A DNA stretch of 25,725 bases from contig DAOUCP010000099.1 of assembly GCA_034432155.1 (NCBI GenBank), positions 1 through 25,725 of the forward strand, given 5' to 3'. Within the stretch, counting starts at the first letter, position 1, and each line of letters opens with the position of its first letter. The position numbers were made by a program, and so were the translations under genes. The notes under the pieces were generated by a model. It had not been told where the DNA came from. It saw only the letters and a list, made by a program, of their open reading frames with translations, and searched no databases. This document shows positions 15,532 through 22,583 of this stretch, one piece after another. The DNA comes from DAOUCP01 sp034432155 (GTDB lineage Bacteria > Chloroflexota > Anaerolineae > Epilineales > Epilineaceae).

Positions 15532-18006
15532 TCAGTCCGTGGTCCAGGAGAGATCGTACGGCTCTCGGTGAGGCTTGTCGTAGCCCCAGACGCTCAGCCA
15601 GTAACGGCCAGCAGGCAGCCCATCGGCGAGGATGGCCTCATCCTCGCCCGCGGGTGCGCGACTTGACATCAGCAGTTCCAACGGCGGATTGCGCTGCGCC
15701 ACGTAGCGGTAGAGGGCCAGATCGTAGTCCGTTGCCGGAGGCACCTTTAGTTCCAGGCGCAAGCGACCGGACTGGCGCAGGGTCAGGGTGAAGTAGTCGA
15801 TGCGGTCGAGCCGGCCGTCCGCTCGCCATAGTCGGCCGCTGTAGATGTGGCCGCGGCAGAGGTCGCAGCCGTCAGGCAAGACGTAAGGATCGTCGTTCGG
15901 TTCCGGATCGTCGATGCCCATCCATGGCTTGTCGCATAGGAGCCACTGATCGCGCCCGGCATCGGGCAGGTATGCCGGCCGTGGCGTGGCCGTGGGCGTG
16001 GCCGTCGGTGTGTCCGTAGGTGTGGCGGTCGGCGTATCGGTGGGTGTGGCGGTGGCGGTAGGCGTGCGCGTGGCGGTCGGTGTCATCGTTGGGGTGTCGG
16101 TGGGTGTGATGGTTGCCGTGGGGCTGACGGTGGCGGTGGCCTCCACGGTGGCCGTGATCTGCAGCGGACCGTCACCGGCGTTGCTCCATCCGGTCACCCG
16201 GATGGGCACAGCAGCCCCCGCGCCACTCGGCGGTGCATCCGTCTGTCGTTCCGGGCGGACGACCAGCTTCGTGAGCAAGCGGCGGAGGTTGGTACCCAAG
16301 CGGCGGAGTTGGCCCAGGATGGCTCGCCACCCAGAAGCAAGGCGGGAGAGGGTCACGGCACGGACGGGGCCACCCTCGCTCACTCGCCACACGAGCCGGC
16401 GCTGGTCGACGATCGTTGATGCCAGGCCCCTTGCCGCCGGTGGCTGCCAGCGGACCAGCGATGCGGCCGGCCGGGACGCTGGCAGGGCCGGAAGCGGCGG
16501 CGAAGCCCGCAGCGGCGGCAGCGGCGCAGATGCTTGCACCGGCTCGAGCGGCGTCGACGCCCGCAACGGTAAGAGAGCCAGCGACGCGCCCGGCGGCGGG
16601 AGCGGCGGCACCGTCGGCAGCGGCGGCAGCGGCGTTGGCAGCTCGGGCATCGGAGTCGGCACCGCCGTCGGGGGCAGAGCAGTGGGCGCGGTCGTCGCAC
16701 GCCTGCGTTCTTCCTCGCGGCGCTGAGGAGGCGGGCTGGTCGAAGTGAAAGTCGGCGGCAAGGTGGCGGATGCCTCGGGCGTGAGCGTCCAGGTCGGGCG
16801 GCGGTATGGCACCGGCGTGGCGGTAGGTGGCGGCGGCGGCCCCAGACTGATGGCGATGGTCACAAGGTCGCCGACTCGCAGCGGCACGTCGGGGTCGGGA
16901 TCCTGGCCGCTGACGAAGCCTGGCGGGATCTCGTCCGAGTACTGGCGGATCTCTTTGATCTCCAGTCCAAGCAAGCGTACCGCTTGGCGGGCGTTCTCGG
17001 CCGACAGGGCGATGAGCGAGGGCATGAGCGGCATGGCCTCGGTGGCCGTTGGCGCCGGCGTGTCGGTGAGCAGCGGTGCCGGCGTGGCTGCTGGGAGAAG
17101 GGAGACAGAGGTGGCATCGGCGGCCGTGGCCTGGTCGACAGTGTGGGCGATGTTCGACTGCCTCGCGGCTAGCCAGCTCCCAGCTCGCCCCAGGGCGCGC
17201 CACGGTTGGAAGGCCAGAAGGGCAGCGGTCAGCGCGATGGCTGCCGCACCGACGGCGATGGTGCCCCACGAAGCTTCCGAGCGCGACGCCGACGGCACGC
17301 TTGCCGGGCGCGCTTGCCCAGCGAAGGGATCGAGGACCAAGGCGGTGATGTTGTCCCATCCGCCGCGGGCATTGGCCATGGCCACGAGTCGCTCGGCCGC
17401 CTCTTTCGCCGGCTGTTGGCTCAGCACCGACGCCATCTGCGCCTCGGTCACCAGTTGATGCAGGCCGTCGGAGCAAAGGAGGATGCGATCGCCCGGTCCG
17501 AGCGTGATGTCCTCGCTGATGACCGGCTGGGGCGTTGCACCACGGCCGAGATAGGCCGGGCCGGCTGCATCGGGCGTCAGGCGGTAGGTGTGGCCCTCCC
17601 GGATGAGGTATGCCCGTGGATCCCCAACGTGGCCCACCACCAAGTCATCCCCCCGCCAGACGGCGGCCACCACCGTGACGCCAGCGTCTTCGACGTCGGG
17701 ACTGGCCGCCAGTTCGCGACGCAACGCCTGATCGGCGGCCACGATGGCCCGGGCCAGGGCAGGCCCGCGCCCCAGTTCCCGAACCGCGCGGTAGTAAGCT
17801 CGAACCAGAGTCCGAATGCAAAGGTCGGCGAGTGCTGCCCCGCGCTCGCGCGTGCCCAGGCCATCGGCCACGACGTAGATGCTGCCCCCGAGGCTCGCCA
17901 GCTGGGAATCATCGGGAACGTAGTAGCCAATTCGATCCTGGTTGTGGGTGCTGCCACGACCGACGTCGGTCGCATAGCCAAGCGAGGGGTCGATTTTGGC
18001 GGCCAC
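15532..18006 (-). CDS. Membrane-anchored PP2C-type phosphatase with PASTA and C-terminal beta-domain
   Basis: An 824-residue multidomain protein. Residues 8-226 form a PP2C/Stp-type Ser/Thr phosphatase with the metal aspartates D24 (NQDR), D48 (VADG), D129 (VGDP), D180 (CSDG) and D218 (GGWDNIT). Motif II reads DGLGTRERG instead of the usual DGMGGHxxGE. A hydrophobic segment at 249-267 should place the phosphatase inside and the rest outside. A PASTA-like domain follows at about 327-389 (ALSAENARQAVRLLGLEI..., ending in VTIAISLG), then Pro/Thr-rich stalks with 27-bp repeats (474-518), a basic segment, a TPT-repeat stretch (628-677) and a beta-rich domain (about 692-824) resembling a bacterial pre-peptidase C-terminal (PPC) domain. 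The GTG start has AAGGA about ten bases upstream and a strong promoter. prsW-like follows after 28 bases. PASTA usually sits on kinases, so this pairing is odd. Confidence 0.9.
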   Translation of the reverse strand: MAAKIDPSLGYATDVGRGSTHNQDRIGYYVPDDSQLASLGGSIYVVADGLGTRERGAALADLCIRTLVRAYYRAVRELGRGPALARAIVAADQALRRELAASPDVEDAGVTVVAAVWRGDDLVVGHVGDPRAYLIREGHTYRLTPDAAGPAYLGRGATPQPVISEDITLGPGDRILLCSDGLHQLVTEAQMASVLSQQPAKEAAERLVAMANARGGWDNITALVLDPFAGQARPASVPSASRSEASWGTIAVGAAAIALTAALLAFQPWRALGRAGSWLAARQSNIAHTVDQATAADATSVSLLPAATPAPLLTDTPAPTATEAMPLMPSLIALSAENARQAVRLLGLEIKEIRQYSDEIPPGFVSGQDPDPDVPLRVGDLVTIAISLGPPPPPTATPVPYRRPTWTLTPEASATLPPTFTSTSPPPQRREEERRRATTAPTALPPTAVPTPMPELPTPLPPLPTVPPLPPPGASLALLPLRASTPLEPVQASAPLPPLRASPPLPALPASRPAASLVRWQPPAARGLASTIVDQRRLVWRVSEGGPVRAVTLSRLASGWRAILGQLRRLGTNLRRLLTKLVVRPERQTDAPPSGAGAAVPIRVTGWSNAGDGPLQITATVEATATVSPTATITPTDTPTMTPTATRTPTATATPTDTPTATPTDTPTATPTATPRPAYLPDAGRDQWLLCDKPWMGIDDPEPNDDPYVLPDGCDLCRGHIYSGRLWRADGRLDRIDYFTLTLRQSGRLRLELKVPPATDYDLALYRYVAQRNPPLELLMSSRAPAGEDEAILADGLPAGRYWLSVWGYDKPHREPYDLSWTTD
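15976..16125 (-). repeat. Short Thr/Pro (TPT) coding repeat
   Basis: Low-complexity DNA encoding alternating TPTAT / TPTDT units at residues 628-677 of the PP2C-PASTA protein, with periods of 6 to 24 bases. Such threonine-proline linkers are common in Chloroflexota exported proteins and here join the stalk to the C-terminal beta-domain. On the opposite strand it reads as a Val/Gly run, which is only a shadow. Confidence 0.85.
16453..16587 (-). repeat. 27-bp tandem repeat (5 units) in the PP2C-PASTA stalk
   Basis: Residues 474-518 fall into five nine-residue units, each beginning Ala-Ser: ASLALLPLR, ASTPLEPVQ, ASAPLPPLR, ASPPLPALP and ASRPAASLV. The period of 27 bases is exact, although the bases have diverged. 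It lies outside the membrane in the predicted topology and probably sets the length of a proline-rich spacer. Confidence 0.8.
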
Positions 18007-18064
18007 TGTCTAAGGTCCTTGCCTGCCCGGCAGATGGAGTACCACGGCCGGAGTGTGGCCGGCA

Positions 18065-18093
18065 AGTCTAAGCGACCGGAGGCGGTCGGTCAA
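18065..18093 (-). promoter_or_regulatory. Sigma-70-type promoter for PP2C-PASTA / prsW-like operon
   Basis: On the minus strand TTGACC (18088-18093), a 17-base spacer and TAGACT (18065-18070). Both hexamers match the consensus at four or more positions. Predicted transcription starts near 18058, giving a leader of about 50 bases with AAGGA before the GTG at 18006. Confidence 0.7.
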
Positions 18094-18119
18094 GCGGGCT
18101 CGCGTCTGCCCGAAGAGCG

Positions 18120-18128
18120 TGATATACT
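18120..18128 (+). promoter_or_regulatory. Extended -10 promoter for infA
   Basis: TGATATACT (18120-18128) matches the extended -10 pattern TG-N-TATAAT with one mismatch. No -35 match lies 16-18 bases upstream. Predicted transcription starts near 18135, about 50 bases before the infA start. It is back to back with the PP2C promoter, about 27 bases away, so the two may influence each other. Confidence 0.5.
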
Positions 18129-18184
18129 TAACGCTTGCGACCGCTCGGCAGGAGGCCGCGTGAGCCCTAGCAACGGAGGTGTGG

Positions 18185-18421
18185 TTGACAAAGTCAGAAG
18201 AAAAGATCGAGGTCGAGGGTGTCGTGGTCGAAGCATTGCCAAACACGATGTTTAAGGTTCTCCTCGATAACAATCACGAAGTTCTTGCATATCTATCTGG
18301 TCGCATGAAGAAGTACTACATTAAGGTACTTCTTGGCGACCGGGTGCGTGTTGAGTTGTCTCCTTACGATCCCAAGCGCGGTCGGATCGTCTATCGGCAC
18401 AAGGTAGGGCAGCAGGCGTAG
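18185..18421 (+). CDS. infA: Translation initiation factor IF-1
   Basis: A 78-residue OB-fold protein that binds the 30S A-site during initiation. The core 'VEALPNTMFKV', 'SGRMKKYYIKVLLGDRV' and 'SPYDPKRGRIVYR' is diagnostic. A TTG start at 18185 is preferred because GGAGG lies five bases upstream; the GTG at 18179 overlaps that site. By hand count the gene is about 49% GC, far below its neighbours, with many A/T-ending codons. infA usually lies in the ribosomal-protein cluster with rpmJ and rpsM; here it stands alone between a phosphatase operon and cytochrome c maturation genes. It could be a second, transferred copy or the sole copy moved; the window cannot tell. Confidence 0.96.
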   Translation: MTKSEEKIEVEGVVVEALPNTMFKVLLDNNHEVLAYLSGRMKKYYIKVLLGDRVRVELSPYDPKRGRIVYRHKVGQQA

Positions 18422-18742
18422 GCTCCGCGCCGGCTCCATGCACCGCTCGGCACGTTGCAGCGTGCCTGCCCCGCGTTTCCCGTCGACCTCCCGAGACCCT
18501 CTGGCACCTGTGCCGTCCGGAATGCCCACCAGGAGCTCCCCCCGACGCCGAGGCTTCCGTCCCCTGCCACTGGTCCGCTGTCGAGCTGCTCTCGGTGTCC
18601 GGGCTCCCGCTGCCAACCCGGGATGGGCGACGCTCGACTTGCCCCGCGGCCGCCCGCCTTTGCGGCGCGTGGCCCCGTCGCGGTCGCCGACCGGGCGCCG
18701 GTGGCTGACGATGCCTCGTAGGCGTTCATGGCAGGTGGCGGC
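18422..18742 (+). other. Gene-free stretch after infA, with one hairpin
   Basis: This 321-base gap holds no convincing gene. A perfect six-pair stem GGCACG / CGTGCC (18449-18454 with 18461-18466) around TTGCAG lies 28 bases after the infA stop; with no T-run it is at most a weak terminator. A 102-codon Arg/Pro-rich reading frame (18438-18746) overlaps the ccmAB start as ATGA but looks non-protein-like. No clear promoter for the ccm genes is visible, so they may be read from infA or from a promoter I cannot recognise. Confidence 0.45.
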
Positions 18743-20320
18743 ATGAGTGACACGTCGGCGGCACCCATCGTCGAGGTGCGCGGTCTAGGCCACGCCTTCG
18801 ACGGCCGCCCGGCACTCCGGCAGATTGACTTCGTCCTCGCGCCGGGAACGGTTGTGGCGCTCGTCGGACCCAACGGCAGCGGCAAGACGACGTTGCTGCG
18901 CATTCTGGCCGGGCTGCTGCGGCCGAGCGAAGGTGCGGCAAGTGTGGGCGGCCACGACGTGACGCGGGACGGCGCCGCGGCGCGCGGCATGGTGGGTTAC
19001 GTTGCCGACCACAGCCTGGCTTACCCGGGCCTGACGGTCCGCGAGAACCTGGTCTTCTTTGCCGCCCTCTACGGCGTGGCCGATGCGCGCCTGGAGCCAT
19101 GCCTGCGAGCGACCGGCCTCTGGCCTCTCCGCAACGCGCGTGTGGCCACCCTGTCGCGGGGTCAGGTCCAGCGCCTGGCTCTTTGCCGCGCCATCCTTCA
19201 TGAGCCCGCGGCGCTGTTGCTCGACGAACCGCACTCGGGACTGGACGCCCGCGCGGCTGCGGAGCTCGACCAGATGCTCGTCAACCTGGTGGCGGAGGGC
19301 CGCACCGTGCTCTTGGCAACCCACGACCTAGCGCGGGTCCGGGAGCTTGCTCAGCGAGCGCTTGTGTTGCGGGGCGGTCGCTTGGTGTGGGACGGCCCGC
19401 CCGACGGGCTCGCGCAAGGGACTGCGGCTGGCGCCGTCGTCGATGGTGTGCCGGCCCAGCCGGTGGCCAGTGGGGGCCCGGCCGGCTCGCAACCGGCCGA
19501 CTCGCACCTGGGCTGCTCGTCCCCGGCCGGCTCGCCCCTCGCCGGCTCGTCCCTTGCCGCCGCGCACCCCTCCAGCTCCTTGCCTGGCAGATTGCCTCGC
19601 CAGCCGCAGCTCAAGGCGGTTGTGGCAGCTGTCAGCCGCAAGGACCTGTTGCTGGAGTGGCGCTCCCGGGAAAGCGTGCCCCCGGCGGTCGTGTTCGCGC
19701 TTCTGGTGCTGGTTCTGTTCCACTATGCCGTTCCCTTCGAGCTGCTGTCCGGTCTGGCACACGGGGCCGGTGCGGCCAGGATAGAGGCGGTGGCGAGCGC
19801 GGTGCCCGGTGTGCTCTGGGTGGCATTCCTGTTTGGCTCGACGTTGGGCTTCGGTCGGGCGCTGACCACCGAAGGTGGCCCAGCCGGACTGTCGATTCTG
19901 GCCATGACGCCCGCCGATCGCGGCTACCTCTTTCTGGCCAAGTGGCTGGTAGGTTACCTGCTGGGGCTGCTGTTGGCTCTGGCCCTGGTTCCGGCGGCTG
20001 CCGTCCTTCTGGGCTTGCCTGGCGGCGTCGCTGGGCGGCTGCTAGCCGTGATGGCGGTCGGCCTGGTGGGTTGGTCGGCGGCTGGCACCCTGCTTGTTGG
20101 CCTGACGGCCCACAGTCGGGCACGGCATGTGCTCTTGCCCATCCTGCTCTTCCCCGCCGTACTGCCACTGGTGATCGCCGGCGTGCAAGCGTCCCTCCTC
20201 TTGGCAGCAGGCGACATCGCGGCCGCCCTTGCCCCGCTAGCTCTCACCCTGGCGATGGATGCCTTGTACCTCGTGCTAGGTAGCGTGCTCTTTCCGCTAG
20301 CGATGGAGATGAGCCCATGA
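18743..20320 (+). CDS. ccmAB: CcmA-CcmB fusion: heme ABC exporter ATPase and permease in one chain
   Basis: A 525-residue chain. Residues 8-222 (numbered from this start) are an ABC ATPase with Walker A GPNGSGKT, signature LSRGQ, Walker B LLLDEP and an H-loop His, most like CcmA. After a Ser/Ala/Pro linker (about 235-288) comes a CcmB-type permease: 'AVSRKDLLLEWRSRESVPP', then six hydrophobic segments with 'GVLWVAFLFGSTLGFGRAL', 'TPADRGYLFLAKW' and 'SRARHVLLPILLFPAVLPLVIA'. CcmA and CcmB are normally separate polypeptides that, with CcmC, release heme from CcmE for cytochrome c maturation. The ATG at 18743 is preferred over 18728 because AGGTGG lies four bases before it. The stop overlaps the ccmC start (ATGA). 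ccmE, ccmF and ccmH are not in the window. Confidence 0.9.
   Translation: MSDTSAAPIVEVRGLGHAFDGRPALRQIDFVLAPGTVVALVGPNGSGKTTLLRILAGLLRPSEGAASVGGHDVTRDGAAARGMVGYVADHSLAYPGLTVRENLVFFAALYGVADARLEPCLRATGLWPLRNARVATLSRGQVQRLALCRAILHEPAALLLDEPHSGLDARAAAELDQMLVNLVAEGRTVLLATHDLARVRELAQRALVLRGGRLVWDGPPDGLAQGTAAGAVVDGVPAQPVASGGPAGSQPADSHLGCSSPAGSPLAGSSLAAAHPSSSLPGRLPRQPQLKAVVAAVSRKDLLLEWRSRESVPPAVVFALLVLVLFHYAVPFELLSGLAHGAGAARIEAVASAVPGVLWVAFLFGSTLGFGRALTTEGGPAGLSILAMTPADRGYLFLAKWLVGYLLGLLLALALVPAAAVLLGLPGGVAGRLLAVMAVGLVGWSAAGTLLVGLTAHSRARHVLLPILLFPAVLPLVIAGVQASLLLAAGDIAAALAPLALTLAMDALYLVLGSVLFPLAMEMSP
19478..19582 (+). repeat. 15-bp tandem repeat (7 units) in the CcmA-CcmB linker
   Basis: Seven phased 15-base units encode pentapeptides PAGSQ, PADSH, LGCSS, PAGSP, LAGSS, LAAAH and PSSSL. 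The best copies resemble CCGGCCGGCTCGCCC. They form the flexible joint between the ATPase and permease halves. Same period as the intergenic array at 14165-14359 but different base sequence. Confidence 0.85.
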
Positions 20321-21021
20321 ATGCTCTGGCCACCAGTCGCCGCCAGCTATTCGTTCTGCTCCCACTGGCCGGTGCGGCTTTGTGGCTGGCCATGGCGCTC
20401 TCGCCACCGGAGCGCTCCATGGGCTCCCGGATCGCGCTTCTGTACCTGCACGCCGGCGCTGCCTGGACGAGCTACCTGGCGTACGGTCTGACGGCCGTCG
20501 GCGCACTTGGCTACCTTCGCCACCGCACTCAGCGTTGGGATTGGCTCAGTCTCTCATCGGCCGAGGTGGGTGTGCTGTTCACCACCTTAACCTTGGTCAG
20601 TGGCAGTCTGTGGGCGCGGTCGACGCAAGGCTGGTGGTGGATTTGGGAGCCCAGGCTCACCCTGACGCTCCTGCTGTGGTTCGTCTATGCCGGCTACCTT
20701 CTGTTTCGGCAGTCGACACCGGCAGACATCGGGGCCAGCCTGGGGGCTGCCATCGCCCTCCTCGGCGTGCCGGTGGCGGTCTTGAACCACTTCGCCGTCC
20801 AGATCTACCGCACCTTCCATCCCGAACCAGTTATCTTGCGGCCGGAGGGTCCGGCCTTGGGCGATGCGCGCTACGTGGTGGCGCTCGCGGTAGGCGTTGT
20901 GGCCTGCGGCGTGGCCTTTGCCGCACTCCTCTTGGCCAGGCTGCGGTTGGAAGAAGGTCGCGCCGAGCTTCGCAGTCGATGGTCCGATCGCGGACCCTGG
21001 GACGACGGCCAGCCCGAATAG
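20317..21021 (+). CDS. ccmC: Heme exporter protein CcmC (CcsA/CcmC family)
   Basis: A 234-residue membrane protein with six hydrophobic segments. The tryptophan-rich heme-handling motif appears as WWWIWEPRLT (106-115) and the two heme-ligating histidines as H45 ('YLHAGAAW') and H168 ('RTFHPE'). CcmC presents heme to the chaperone CcmE at the outer membrane face. The ATG overlaps the ccmAB stop (ATGA), with GGAG eight bases upstream, so the two are translationally coupled. The last ~25 residues are charged and cytoplasmic-looking, 'ELRSRWSDRGPWDD', and resemble the 15-residue repeats that continue in frame beyond the TAG at 21019-21021. Confidence 0.92.
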   Translation: MNALATSRRQLFVLLPLAGAALWLAMALSPPERSMGSRIALLYLHAGAAWTSYLAYGLTAVGALGYLRHRTQRWDWLSLSSAEVGVLFTTLTLVSGSLWARSTQGWWWIWEPRLTLTLLLWFVYAGYLLFRQSTPADIGASLGAAIALLGVPVAVLNHFAVQIYRTFHPEPVILRPEGPALGDARYVVALAVGVVACGVAFAALLLARLRLEEGRAELRSRWSDRGPWDDGQPE

Positions 21022-21030
21022 CGGGGCGAG

Positions 21031-21165
21031 CTGGAGGATGCCTGGTCGACAGCCGGCGCGAATAGCGGAGCGGCGATGCAGGATCGCTGGTCGGCGGCTA
21101 GCTCGACGAGCCGGGCGGCCCTCGAGGATCGATGGTCCGCCTTCCAGGCTGCTGCCGGCATCTTC
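21031..21165 (+). repeat. 45-bp tandem repeat (3 units) after the ccmC stop
   Basis: Three exact-period units (21031-21075, 21076-21120, 21121-21165) that, read in the ccmC frame, give LEDAWSTAGANSGAA, MQDRWSAASSTSRAA and LEDRWSAFQAAAGIF. A related piece, LRSRWSD, lies inside the ccmC C-terminus 63 bases upstream of the first unit's matching TGGTC core. The array ends eight bases before the livK promoter -35. These units fill most of the 254-base gap between ccmC and livK. Confidence 0.85.
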
Positions 21166-21172
21166 CGGACCA

Positions 21173-21200
21173 TTGACTCCGCCTCACGTCCTCCTATAAT
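21173..21200 (+). promoter_or_regulatory. Near-consensus sigma-70-type promoter for the liv operon
   Basis: TTGACT (21173-21178), a 16-base spacer and a perfect TATAAT (21195-21200). This is the best promoter in the window. Predicted transcription starts near 21207, leaving a leader of about 70 bases to livK that ends in a purine-rich ribosome site (GGAGGGAGGGG). Confidence 0.8.
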
Positions 21201-21275
21201 CGCCGCCACGCGGGGCCCCGGTGCCGCGATGGCCTCGGGGCACGAGGTTACCATCCAACGGAGGGAGGGGAGTCC

Positions 21276-22484
21276 ATGCGTACCTTGCGCTTCGTCATCC
21301 CATGGCTGGCCTTCGGCCTGTTGCTCGGTGCCTGCAAGACGCCAGCCGCCGTGAGCGGCCCACCGGAGTGTGCCGACAACCCCGGGTTTCGAACGTGCGC
21401 CGTCTTCGAGCCGGGTGCGGTCATCAAGATCGGCTTCGCCGGACCCATGACCGGTGACTACGCTGCCTTCGGCAAGGACATCTCGAACGCCGGCAAGCTG
21501 GCCATTGAGGATTTCGGCACCTTTGAGTCCTGGTCGTTTACCCTTGACGTTCAGGACACCATGGGGTCTGGCGAGGGCGGCGCGGCGGTGGCCAACAAGT
21601 TCGTGTCGGATCCGGCGGTGGTGGCTATCGCCGGCCACACCTTCTCTGGCTCCTGCGCCGCCGCGATTCCCATTTACAACCAAGCTCGGATCCCGATGCT
21701 GTCCGGCTCGGCGACCCGCGCCGACCTGACGCAGGGTGAGCAAGATGTCTTCAACCGCATCGCCTTCACCGACGACGTGCAAGGCACGAACGTCGCCAAC
21801 TACCTGTACGACAAGCTGGGCAAGCGATCGCTGGCCATTCTGCACGACGGCGATGCGTATGGCATGGGCCTGGCGGAGAAGGTGCGCGACGTCTTCACCG
21901 CCAAGGGCGGCCAGGTCGTGATGTTCGAGGCCATCACACGCGGCGAGAGCGACTACACGGCGCCGCTTAACAAGATCGCCGCTGCCAAGCCCGACGCGCT
22001 CTTCTACGGCGGCTACGTGGGCGAGGCGGCGGTCATCAAGAACCAGATGGCCACCGTCGGCCTGGGCGATGTGGTGTTTTTCAGCGACGATGGCGCCTAC
22101 GGAGCCAAATTCCTGGAGCTGACTGGCGAAAAGGGGGAGGGCGCGTACGCCACGTCGGCGGTGCCGCCGGCTTCGAAGGAGAAGGATGCGTTCGACGCCG
22201 CCTACCAGGCCGCATACGGCAGCAAGGCCGGCGAGCTGTCGACATTCACTTGGCATGGCTACGACATCGTGGCCGCGCTCATCCACGTGGTGAAGCAGGT
22301 GGCGATCCGGGGCGAGGATGGCAAGCTGTACGTCCCGCGAGAGGCGCTGGTCAAGGCCGTCCGCGGTCTCAGCGGCTTTCCAGGGCTCACCGGCGTCATC
22401 AGCTGCAACGAGAGCGGGGAGTGCAACACCGCGGGGCCGACGTTCTTCGTGGTGCGCAACAGCGCTTGGACGCAGGCGCCATAG
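21276..22484 (+). CDS. livK: ABC transporter substrate-binding lipoprotein, LivK type
   Basis: A 402-residue protein with a lipoprotein signal ending in the lipobox LLGAC (Cys20), so it is anchored at the outer face of the membrane. The mature part is a type I periplasmic-binding fold: 'IKIGFAGPMTGDYAAFGKDISNAGKLAIED', 'VVAIAGHTFSGSCAAAIPIYNQARIPMLSGSATR', 'VFNRIAFTDDVQGTNVANYL' and 'ALFYGGYVGEAAVIKNQM'-type blocks are typical of the Leu/Ile/Val-binding family. Two Cys pairs (near 32/42 and in 'SCNESGEC') could form disulfides. The ligand is probably a branched-chain amino acid, but related proteins bind amides, urea or aromatic acids, so specificity is open. A very strong ribosome site precedes the ATG. 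It heads the liv operon. Confidence 0.95.
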   Translation: MRTLRFVIPWLAFGLLLGACKTPAAVSGPPECADNPGFRTCAVFEPGAVIKIGFAGPMTGDYAAFGKDISNAGKLAIEDFGTFESWSFTLDVQDTMGSGEGGAAVANKFVSDPAVVAIAGHTFSGSCAAAIPIYNQARIPMLSGSATRADLTQGEQDVFNRIAFTDDVQGTNVANYLYDKLGKRSLAILHDGDAYGMGLAEKVRDVFTAKGGQVVMFEAITRGESDYTAPLNKIAAAKPDALFYGGYVGEAAVIKNQMATVGLGDVVFFSDDGAYGAKFLELTGEKGEGAYATSAVPPASKEKDAFDAAYQAAYGSKAGELSTFTWHGYDIVAALIHVVKQVAIRGEDGKLYVPREALVKAVRGLSGFPGLTGVISCNESGECNTAGPTFFVVRNSAWTQAP

Positions 22485-22583
22485 TCGAGATACCAGGCGG
22501 CTGCCGGCCATCGCGGCCGGAAGCGGTTGCGCTGGGGCCCGGGGCGTTGCAGAGCCACAGCGGGCGACGGACGAGAAGCCAGC

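Noticed and set aside
18438..18746. A 102-codon Arg/Pro-rich frame between infA and ccmAB, ending in an ATGA overlap
   Set aside because: Its composition is typical of non-coding GC-rich DNA, it has no ribosome site, and the ATGA overlap can arise by chance.
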